From contig NC_088325.1 of assembly GCF_910592395.1 (NCBI RefSeq), positions 15,066,109 through 15,130,108 on the forward strand: a stretch of 64,000 bases of DNA, in the 5' to 3' direction. Positions within the stretch are counted from its first letter, which is position 1; each line of letters begins with the position of its first letter. The translations under genes and the position numbers were made by a program. Positions 43,701-55,700 of the stretch are shown here, in pieces. The DNA comes from Lineus longissimus (lineage: Eukaryota; Nemertea; Pilidiophora; Heteronemertea; Lineidae). A model generated the notes under the pieces. The model was given only the letters and a program-made list of their open reading frames with translations. It searched no databases and was not told where the DNA came from.

Positions 43701-46700
43701 ATCTAACAAATACGAGTATCGAAAATCTATCAACCAACAGTGCTGACGTCAACTTGCCCTAGCATTAGCACTTAATACAATCATCATTTACATCGCTGCG
43801 AATTCTATAGCAGTACAGAAGCGTGAGTATCACTCAAGACGCTTGGAATCTGAGCCAGGTTATTGCACGTCAGAAACATGCAACATACATGATCTATATT
43901 GATTTCCATACATACCTAGACATTCTGACTTCAAAATTGATATTTACAGTGCTAGTTATTGAAGCGACTCATATCATGAAATTGCATTGATTCTATCACA
44001 TGGCATATGTAATAAGGGTAACTGATGCAGCGCGTTTCACCTCAAACTGCGCAATAATAGCCACAGATCTAAGTAGGCAATGTACTGTGACATTAGCTCA
44101 AGTTTGATTGGAAATTTGACATCACATTTTCCACCCTGATTCGAGTGAGAAAGTTATAGATCATTGAAAGTAATTGCAGTGTATTGCATGGTCTTCTGGC
44201 ATTGGAAACGTTTCACGTAATGTGACCGGCGGAGTCGAGTTGCACTGCAAGATACCTGTAACCAGAGGGAAAAGCAGGGAAAATTACGGATTTGGAAAAA
44301 TAGGTAACAAAATACTCCACTGTTTTTCTGAAAGGAACAATTACTGATATCAAAGTAAATGGTGGATATTTTGTCAGAAATTGAGAAAATATTTATACAT
44401 TCATTTTGTTTGCCATTTTGATGTGTGCGACTTGTTGATTGCAAAATCAATGGTCGGTAATTTGTACTTCCACCGTAAGATGGCTGTAGATTTAGGTGCT
44501 TTCAATGTGCACTTATGTACAGTTAAGCCCAGCTAGCGGGAGAATGACTAATTCTATGTGTGACCTCAGGGTTTGGTGAAAATAAGTATGACAAAATGTA
44601 CAGCTATGTTATTTTCGTCAACAGAAAAAAGCAATTTCAACTCTTAAATTGGACAAATTTCCATCATGTGACTTCACGTGGTTCTTGGAGATAAGTTTAC
44701 TCTCATCATGACAAGGTAAAAGGGATATGCACGTTTTTGCTTTAGTTTGATCTAGGCCTTCGGGGCTGAAACAGTTGCCCAGACAACTTGTCTTCACACT
44801 CGGTACCAAGATTTCCCTGGATAGAACAGTCCTTTTTCCGCTAAGCTTCCTAGAACTTGAGAGAGGAACTACTCATTACAACTGTATTTTGTCTCCCTTT
44901 GTTTGTTCAGTATTTTACCTTTTTATAACCATCAATCTTGGCGCTGTCTCATCAAAAAATATCGCTCCATTGGCGTTTTTCTGTGGAGATTCCCTGGAGC
45001 ATTCGATGTTGCAAATGGGTAAAATGTTGTTGAGTTCTGAGAACACTCCTTTCAACAACGAATACTTCATTGACGTGACAACAGAAATATCCTTAGGCGG
45101 TATTCTTATAGGACAGACAGAACATTACAGCAGAAAGAAGAAGGTAAAGAACTAGAGAAAGTCTGTCTTCAACGAAGACACTGCTATCTTAGCTGTATTC
45201 CCTGCAGAGGTGTCTGTGATCTGATTCTCCCCAAGGAGTACGTAGTGCCAGCACCACAGTATCTTGAAAAGAATGAAGAAAAAGAGGAAATGTGTATTCA
45301 ATGAAGACTTGTTTTCCACCCAGTCTCATGTCTTGGCGAAATTCCCTCTGGTGCTATGGACGACATGATACTTAATCTCCAGAGAGTACACAAGGCTTGC
45401 ATCATATTCTGTTGAAAAGTATAAAAGTACTGAGAGCAAGATAAATCAGTGTTAAGTGGAGGCACATTATCCCCAGAGTCTCCTGTATTGGCCATACTCC
45501 CTGTGGCACTATTGAAGGCTTGATAATTCTCCACGAACACATAGGGTAAGGAACACAGTCTTTTGAAAAAAAGGAATGGCAGAAATCTGTGTTCAATAGA
45601 GACACATCTTTCTGCACGGTGTCTCTCGTCTTTTCCAAACTCCCTAAGGCACTTTCAATGATACGATTCGCCAGGAAGGCCAGCCTCAGAAAAACATATC
45701 AGAGATCTAAGAAATAGCTTGATTCATGTTCAATGTTAAGACATGCCCATGCCTTGCGTCTCCTTTGTGGTGATATTCCCTCTGGCGTATCGATGATGAC
45801 AGTACATACCGCAGGTCCACGAGGGACCAGTGGCGTGGTATCTGCGATAAAAAACTTACCTTTTTCTTGGAGAAATGTTCCTCGGCTATCGTTCTTCAGA
45901 CGATAAGATCTTTGACCAAGCTTACTTTTTACAACATTTTGTATTCATAAGGATGCCAATATCGGGTGTATTTTATGTTGAGACTGTGGTTTTTCCTGTC
46001 TTCTAAGGTTGATAGTGGTCCTTAATTGATCAGTGTTGCAGCTTTTTGGAGAATTATTTTTCTGAGATAATCTGCAAGATGGTTTAGAGTTTGATGGTTT
46101 TCATTTGTATTTTATGTTGTGTATCAATGCATAATGTTGTTCAGGCACGTTTTTTGCGAGAGCTCCATAAATTCTGCACTTTATGTCATATCGTCAAGTC
46201 CTTTTTTAGATATAAAAAATGAAGGAATCATTACAAATGCATACGATAGTGCTGATAAGGAACCTGATTACCGAATGCCCTTCTGGAATAATCTCCCAAA
46301 AAGTCTATAAGCGCTGCTTTCAAAGACCATAGGAAACAGTCTAACTGTTGTTCGCAAAATGAGAGTCATTTGATTAGAAAGAAGCCTCACAAGATTGCAC
46401 TGTTGCTTAGAAACGATTGTGTCTTAAAGTTCCAACTGCCATTTGCAGACTAAGAGCAACCACCAAAATGTCACTAGAAAAAGTAAGTGCACACAGATCT
46501 GAAAGGTCTAAGGGTGGCGACCGAATTGGGTGATGTGTCTGACGAGCTCTAGTCAACAATCCCACGTGTAACATTTAGCAGTAACCTTTAATCAGTTAAA
46601 AACAGTTTGTAAAACTTTTGGAAATTGCCGCTGTGTCACTTTTACTTTAAAAGTCAAAGTATGCTGGATTAGATGTCATTTGCATGATTAAGGATCTTCT

Positions 46701-49700
46701 AAAAATTTGTGATCAATGCAGATATATTTGTTTGGCAATGCGTGATAACCATACCCGGGCAAATGCTTATATTTTGTCTTTCTACTTACCAGAAGCTGGG
46801 AGTAACAGCTTGTGCATTAGTTTCAAGTGCAAGTCAACCGAAGACAAATGACATGCCATTTCATCAGATCCTGTAGGTTACAGTGCTTTCACCCTCTAAA
46901 TACCACCATGTAGTTCGTAAATTGACATTTTGGGACTATTATCTCAAAACACAATCATTGTCTGCAAACCCGACCGAGCTTACAATGGCTGCGACTAAGA
47001 TATTGGCAAACCTAACCAGCATTCTGGCTTCATTAAGAATACATTGGGTTTGCTGAGCGTTCCAAGAACGACTGGAGCAATTGCCCAAGGGTTGCAAAAG
47101 AAAAAGGCCGCGGGAACAGGATATAATCATCGTTGCAGCAGCGCAAACATGGTGAAGAATTAGCTGATAAAAGAGTGGGAAACTTAGTCATTATAAATCG
47201 AATCATTGTGATTATTGCTGCTAGGCAGGTATAAGCTATCCCCCTGTTGAAGGGAAGCTGTGAGCACTCATATCTTTCTTGTTGTACCACAAGTACTTTC
47301 TGTCGGTGGGAGGGGAGGGCAGGGCAGGGTAGACACCACTTTTACCGCTTTTGTCCCAAAGCTGTATGAAAAACACATTTTTCGGAGACATCTTTGGCCG
47401 GTTAATGGAGCTATCATCCAATATCCATGAACGAGCCAAAGATAAACTCAAAGGAATTGAGTTCCGGATGCTATTGCTTCGGTTGTGCCTTCAACTTTTC
47501 AGACTGCGCAAACGCTCAGTTGGTAAACAAGATTTGCCAACTCGGGAATGAGAAAGATCCTGTTCGACGAATCATCTTCGCAACACGCATGGGAAGGGCT
47601 TCAGGAGCGCTCATTACAATGAGGTAGCTCTCGCGACAGGAGTACAAAGTTGTAACTGTAATATACCCTGGGACTACCCCCTTTCGTGATCACCAAGGCC
47701 AATAATATTGAGCCGAGTGTATAAGCCGTCTTGCTCCATGTCTTATGATAATCCGTTTTCCGATGACGAAATTTACTCGTATCAGATATGAAAGAAGAGG
47801 AAGTTACATGGATAAAGATGAAGGAAAAGTTCTTTCACCATATCTTGAGTTGGTATAAAGGCAAGTCAGCTCTAAGAATGACCTGGAAAAAGTAGCCCCT
47901 AGCTGTCCAGAGTATTCGTCTCTGTCATGCTTGCACCTACAGATAGAAAAACAAGTTCTCCCTGATTAAGGTGACGCCAGTTTCAGGCGTTGGATCGTTA
48001 GCATGTCTCAGTAATCCCTTTTCCGATGTGAACATTCACTGGTATCGAGGTATTAGGGAAAACATGGAATATAGACGAGGAGTTTTTGCGATATTGTGTT
48101 GTGAGTTATCAAAAAGATGGTTAGTCAGGAAGAAGGTTTCTTACCCGGAAGAACCTAAAACATCAGTAGCCCCGGTAGAGTAACTGTATATCTTTGCCTC
48201 CAGGCAGAGTGCATGTGTATCTTCAGATTGTTAACATAGTGAAGGATCTCTATCCCTGTTGAAGATGACATGACGATCAGATCTTCAGCTTCCTGTAGCA
48301 TGTCTTACACTAATCCCTTTTCCAATGACAATTTTGACAACAGTATTGGAGTCTTAAGGAAGGAACATGGAATACAAATAATGGCTCAGAGACATTTCTG
48401 CATTTGAGCGACATCAGTTATTATGAAGACTGCGGACTTTCTTGGAATACTTTTGAACATTGATTGTATCTCCATACTGCAGAAACATGATTGAAAGAGC
48501 ATTCATTAGGCAAAGAAGTGTTGTTTTCGAATGATGTCTGTACATTATTCGTGTCAAAACATAACAGCCAAATCACAGTCATACTAAACGTGTTCAGTCT
48601 TTCTGGACATCAAGCGATTTTGAGATAGCCCCTCAGGGTGAATGCTCATTGTACGATATCTGAAAAACATAAGATGATGTGACATTATCGGGATGATCTA
48701 AAAATAGCCTTAGATGAGCAACAAGTGCAGCGTATCCATCCTGTCATCAACAGTATCAGATGAAAATAGTGCGATATCTTCCAAACATGTATTTTTCCAT
48801 GCAGACGCTATCTGAAGGAGAAACTAATGTTTTGTCGTTAATATGAGCCTACGGAGTACCTTGCGACAAGTATTAGCAGAATTATTTCTCAAAGGAGCGC
48901 CTGCTATCATGATACTTTATGAAGAACAAAGCAATATGAGAACATGCTCATTCTCGGTTTGAGAAGATGCTTGTTGCATGTTGATGCCAGGTTGGCTACA
49001 AAGAAACGTGCTGCTCTTGTTGCAAGCGACTACTTTTGAAAGGACTCAGTTCTTTATGAAACCTGTTGCACGTTTCGTCCATCTTGGCTCCAGGGAGTCG
49101 TAGCATGGTGCAGCTTACAACTCTTTTTGATGATGCGCTGTTTGCTCATGTTGCATGCGTTCCTAGTATTTTTGATAACATTACACATTCGAACAAACCT
49201 ATGGTATCCTAATGCCACTTTTGCTCAAGGGAGTTGCAGCAAAGGGGGATACGTATGGCTGTCTGTGATGAACTGTGGCTCAGGTTTGGACCAGATCTGT
49301 TGCATGCTGTGCTGGCCGGAGGGAGTTGCATTGCAATAATGTTGCTAAAAGCTATCATATTATTTGATAAACTGCTCCGATTTTTATCACTGACCCTTTG
49401 CATGCCAATAACAAAATGGCCCAAGGGAGTTTCAGTAGATGACTGTTCCTGACTGTATGAGTCGCAGTCAAAGTCGATTTTGTTGTAGGGAAACAGTGAT
49501 TACTAAGTTTTATCCTCTCCGAAACCAACCAATTTGTTGAATCAAAGTCAGAAAAGTAAAGAAGTTAACAAAAACAAAAGACCACAGTAAAACAGTAAAA
49601 GCTCCACATTTATCAATCTTGTCAATACATTCCCCGCACGATCCTTTTACTCCAGACCATTTAATTTGATTTAGATTGGATTCAATGGGAAGCCATTTGT

Positions 49701-52700
49701 CTCACTTAACAGGCCAATGTTGTCGATTGAAGAATAAAGGACATGCAATTTCTTCCATCGTCGTCACTTGAAAGACTAAGAAAGTTTTCAGAAGACCTAA
49801 ATGGTTTTCCTCATTGATTTAAAGTGTTGTTTAATGATTTCGTTGTCTTGTTTTAAACTCATTAAGGTTTTGAAACTCGTTAAGTTTGTGGAAATCGTTG
49901 CTTCTGTTTGCAGGGTGGAGTTTTGAGTCTTTCTTCTGAAGGTGTTTGCCACTCTTCATGTGCAGAGGAAATCAGCAACAAAAATGCTAAACGTTAGACA
50001 TTCAAGATTTTGGACATTCTTATCTTCTTTTGTACTAAACTCATTAACAATCATTTGAAGTTCTTGAAGAGTACCCTCTGGTGATAGTTGTTGTGCGAGA
50101 TAAAGCATAGATATTGAGAATTAGAAACTGTCATGTTTTGTAGACAGGACCTGCCTCAGGTTTATCATCAGATGGCTTGTCAACCTTTATATCAAGGATA
50201 TTGCAAATACGATGCCGGATGTCTGTCCCCATTGCTGCCAATAGTCTGCTCATAGAACATCGTGATATTTGGTCTGCAGATGAAGCGAATCTGCGGATAA
50301 AGCCAGCACTCAAAGTCAATAATTGCAGAAAAGGTGCACCGGCTCCAGGTTCCGTGCAAACCCTGATTGCCATGGTAACGGAGCCATTCACCATCTGGTA
50401 GCTCGGCAACCCAGACTTTCTGACACCAAGAAATAATGATGATGGAAATAAAGGAAGCTCGTGAAATAAAAAGACATCGAAGGGGAACTAATCAATTATG
50501 AATTGTGTTCTTCTGATGACAACAACATGAGCTGTGTTGGAGAACAAAATCGTGGTGATAACAGTGTTTTATGTAGCGATTTTCATTGAGCAGCGAGGAT
50601 CTGTACCAAAAGCCCTCAAGAGACGCATCTTGGTATTCCAGCATCATATGCAGAAAGCTGATGTCATAATACGTATAGAAGGTCTCCATTCCTGGTGAAA
50701 CTCAACGATAAACATGAAGAGAAACGCAAATACTTTACAGCGGGGAATTAGATGCATATACCTTGAATAATTCGTGCATCAAGTGAAAGATCTATCCAGT
50801 CAGGGTGAATTTCCAGATTTGATAGGATATTCATGAGGGAAAGGGGGCATTCTTGGAATATTCAACAGATGAAGGGATTATGGGAGAGTAGGAGCCCTTC
50901 CATCAGCACACCATCAGTAATGCATTACTCTGCACATTGTGCAGGGACTGAAAAACGTGGCATATGCTCTAGCAGTGGCATCCCCTTTTCCAAGACATTG
51001 ATCTTAACACTTTCCCCTTCGCTGGTTCAGTTTATTCACTTGGTGAACAATTTCACCACGATTAACTGCACCTGATTTCCAGTGTTGCATTTCCAAGGAT
51101 CTGTGCGCTATCATAATATGTAAACCCTGCCTGGTCTGCTGCCCCCTGGCGGGTGGTTTCTAGCCCTGGGGAGGTTCTGGACTAACAGATAACATGATGT
51201 TAATAGTGTAGTCCCTGCCTTTTCACAAAGGGTAACATATGGTGAGATGGGCGGCAATTGATAAAGCAATTCTATCTTGGCTATATGCATCTTCCATGGC
51301 CTTTCATGGCAGAAAATATCGCCTCTGTACTAAATTACTTGTGTTACTGTTGGCATTCTCAAGCCGAAGAAGCAAAAACTGCTGAACACTGCATCATTTA
51401 GCGATGCATTCTTCCTCTGGTATTGCATAATACATGAACCCCAGGAGAAAGCTGCTCCGAAAAAAGACTTGTACCGCCAACTATGCCATTAGTTCTTCAC
51501 ACAGGAAAATAGTTGGTGAACAACACGGCTCCTGCTGATTATCGTGTGTTACCGTAATGATGAAATTGGCTGCTGCATCATGATGAAGAATTGGATTGTG
51601 GGTAAATTTATTCCCTGTTCTGTGATACAAATTGCTTGCGTTCTCGGGGCATAAATATTGTATTTCTTGTAAATTAGTTCCGTCAAAGATGCTATTTTGT
51701 TCGGTTAACGCAATATCTTCTGGCACCGTTGACATGTTTTTCCATTGCTATTTTAGAAGTATGTTACATGTTCATCCCATGCAACCCGGAATGTTAGCCG
51801 TTTTTAATCCAACAGCTCGCCATGATTGATATTCTCCTGCTGATAGCAGACTTGTCACATAGTTATTGAGAAGATTATCATTGGGAAGCTCCCAATGAGC
51901 ACTTTGTGATCGTAAACCCATTAACATAAGCATTCACTCAGTCCATATAGGGTTAAGCATTGAATGCTTAATAACAATGTCGATGGTCTCGAAGCTCCGC
52001 CGACTGATAATACCTCAACCTGAGTAAGGTATCATGCAAACGATAACTGGTTTCCATGGGAACCAAATATGGACACATACATACGTTTTAATTTCATCAT
52101 CTGAAGAGAGGCTGTCTGTGGCGCAAGTGTGGAGTGTGTCTGTTTGTAGATGGTGAGATCACCCCGATCAGCCTCTGCAACGCCAACCAATGCCTGTAAA
52201 CAACATCCTGACAGAGAGTGCATATATAGTACGCCCTTGGGACCAGAAAAGTGCTGTCCATCAAATAGTTAGAACGCAAAAGAAGAAACGAAAGAGACTA
52301 TTGAGTGTTGATAACTTTATTTGACCAGTATTTCAATGGTTGAAAGGATGTACATAATATTTATGACCAGCGCTGAACACTCAATACAAGAGAAAAAACT
52401 CATCAAATGGTTGACTCAATCTGCACTAAACTCTACATTCACCTGAAGTGATGTGGCATTGATATCAACGTTGCTCTAACCCCAGTTATCACGCAGCATC
52501 AAATGCTCATTTACCTGGGTAAATATGAAACATCAGGGATGAAAGGATGAACTTGAAACATACTGCTAGGATCATCATATACCTGCAGCTCGTCATTGTT
52601 GATTGGTCTTTGAACACCATCTGTCTGTGTTGGCTTTACTGATATATCGGAGGAATATTGTGGGCCAAGGAGTTTATTAGTGTCACCAAGTCAATAAATT

Positions 52701-55700
52701 CGTCCTGCTTCATCTTGCAATTGCCCAGTGTGGTCCTGAATACTTGTCAACCAAACATCATCTTTGTCATCAGGCATGGTTCTGGTAAGCTGCCATCAGG
52801 GTGTAGTGAAGTATTTGCTGTGAATCATCCATGACAACAAGGGGGTGGGGAGGGTTCAGATGCGGGTTTAGTCAGCTGGAAAGACCAATAAGGATGCATC
52901 ATTGAGCCGACGTGCCCGCGGGATCAGGAGGAGCTGGGAGGGGTTGTGACCCTGAGCTATTAGTTCATTCTCACAGATTGGCTCACAGTTTTGGCCACTG
53001 TAGTGTGTTTTACGAGAACATGGGACTCAGATGTTTGATGATTTCACACAGAAAATGCAGTAGTTACATGCAAACCATACTTCATCAGGAACTGCACACA
53101 AGTCAGAAATATACTTATTCTCTTTAAGATAAGCTTTGGGCCATCCTGGAATGCCTCAAAACCAAGATGGCCGCAAAAAAGAAATGGCTGCCAAATATCA
53201 TTCTCCACAGTTTGCAACAAATGTCACCAGCAGTCCTTTGGGAAATTGTATGTGGCGTGACGATTCTCCCACCGGTGTAGATTCACGCGCCAAAGTTGAT
53301 CAGGCTTAACGAGATGACTCAAACAACACAAACCGTACTGCGTCCATAGAAATAACTGGCGTCGGAAAAGTGATAACACCGTCAATCGCTTCCGGGGTGT
53401 TCGCTCATCAGATTAGATGGCTTTGGTGATCAGTGGCAAAAAAGGATTGTCTGGCCCCGATTTGGTGAGGTATTCTTACGAGCCTCGGCTGCTAACTGGT
53501 CTGGCTGAGTTTGTAGGATGACTTTCTCAGAGGCAGATACCTCAAACTTGAACAACAAAGATCATACCTAATGGGACAGAGGATCCCGTTTCAGCATTTC
53601 CAAAGCATGTTTTGGTGACGGGAGGGGCTTTGATGGGAGTCTCATGTTTTCCAAACGTTCGGCACCATTAAATATAATATGGAGGGGAGGAGGATAAAAT
53701 ACTGGCTGATGTTCTTTCCAAGGTTGGAAAAAGCAATGTTAGAGTTACCATACTTCAGATGACCCAGGTTTTCCCATCTTAGACCAAGTAGGGCCAGCAG
53801 TGTTAAACAGCCCATATGGGGAAGGCCTTCATAATTAAGAGTTTTATAAGCAAAGTGATGACTGATTTTTTACCACCCCTCATGCCATCATTCATGTTTT
53901 TAGTAAATCCAATAATGAGACAGTCCTTATGAGCATACATCCATCTGTTTGTCATATAAGTCACCTAAGTCACGTGACCATGATGATAGAATAGCGCGGA
54001 TGCAATCATTATCATCGCAAACAAACGTCCATTTGTAATAGCGTTCACTACAAACAGACATTATCAATTTTTGTATCAGTTATCCGAGACCGTTTAATCC
54101 AATATTGTATTGATTTGTCGGGACCGTTTTATGATAATGGCAGATTTACGTGCGAGATTGATAGACAGATTTAACATCCATTTGACGCTTTAACCTTTTC
54201 ATGCCCATCTTCTAATCCTAGTCTAAGCTGGGAATGAATGGAAGTATGGAAATATTGGCAAAGAAACTTATCTGCCCATTTCGACCCTGGTGGTAACTGT
54301 CGGTTACGCCGTGTACCTCCTGCCTATGGTTCCAGGAGAAAGGGTTTAAATCTACCGATTTTCAGTCCATCATCCCCTGGGCCGGGTCGTCTCATGCTCC
54401 CACCTCGCTGAGCATGTAATCTAATTAGTCGTCCATCTCATCTTCCGTCATCTTTCTATTTTCTAGCTGACCGGATCAAGCGCACCACGGACAAGAACGG
54501 CCTCCCTAACCCACGAATCGTCGAACATCCCCAGAACCAGTACGTCGCTAAGAACGACCCAGCAACTCTGAACTGCAAGGCCGAGGGTGACCCACCACCG
54601 ACGATAACATGGTACCGGAACAAACGGCCTGTGATAACCGCGCGAGAGAACCCGACATCTCATCGGACTTTGGTGAATTACGGGCAGCTATTCTTCTACC
54701 GGATTATACATAATAAGAATAATAAGCCGGATGTCGGGACGTATTATTGCAATGCAACAAATATACATGGGACTGCGATCAGTAAAAATGCTACGCTGGA
54801 GATAGCTGGTGAGTATGTCCAAGATAAGCCTGGTGTGAAATACGTCTCTGCCTCAGAAATCATCACTGCATCTTAAAAGAGAAACAATATTTCTGACATT
54901 ATAACCAGAACATTCCATAAATTTCGAAACATCAGTTTACCTTGCGACAACTTTTACATTTGAAATCTAATATTATTTGAATTCTATATTCCACTGTGAA
55001 TGAAACAGAATTTCAATAAGTCTGTGCCACTCTTAGCTTGCTTGTGACAGCTCTGTTCTGCTCATGCAGTTGTTCGTATAAATGCACTAGTACTGTTGCC
55101 AAGCCGAAAGATGTGATTATCACAGTTTGCTCTATAAATAGCCAGTAACTATTCAAAATAACACAGTTCAGAGAATACAAGAATTCTTTAAAAATCGATT
55201 TCAAACTAGGAATTGGATTTCTGAATCTTTTGTTTCCGTAGCAACAATACAATAAGGTCTAAAAGAACAATTGAAATGCATGTGCTCTATGAATATGTGT
55301 ATATATTCTCAGTTCAAGTAAGGTTGGAATGCACTGCAGATCATTTCACCCTCAGCAGAGCGAACAGGGTGAACATAATCAAATATTGGTATCAGTGCAC
55401 TTAAGCTACATGAAACAGACTTCCATTAGATAAAACATTATTTGTATTCTTTTGTTTAGTAAAACCAGGTATGCATTTGTTTTATTTGAATTCCAACATT
55501 TCAGAACTTTTTTTTTATTTAAATTTTGCTTTGCTTCATTTCGACCCTCAATTATTTAGTATTTTCCTTTATAAAAAATCTATGTGAGTTATCGGCGAGA
55601 CATTTTCAAACTTCTGCAAAATCAGACTTGCTTTGGCTTTGAGACAGTTGATTGAGCTGAGAAAAGCTCAAAGCAAATTAAGTTATGGTACCCCATGAAG

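Larger units (their letters stand above)
13781..54466 (+). other. robo intron 1, about 40.7 kb
   Basis: The intron is bounded by GTACGT at 13781 and TTCTAG at 54465-54466. It contains no recognisable protein-coding gene on either strand. It holds the repeats listed separately: the pogo-end family (21040-21330 and 30927-30990), a 35-bp duplication (31889-31958), a tRNA-like fragment (34805-34860), a tRNA-Leu SINE (39533-39770) and degenerate tandem arrays (42780-43035, 44780-45870, 47690-48400, 49080-49450). A long first intron separating the leader exon from the Ig1 exon is common for Robo genes in other animals. Its existence here depends on exon 1 being correct. Confidence 0.6.
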
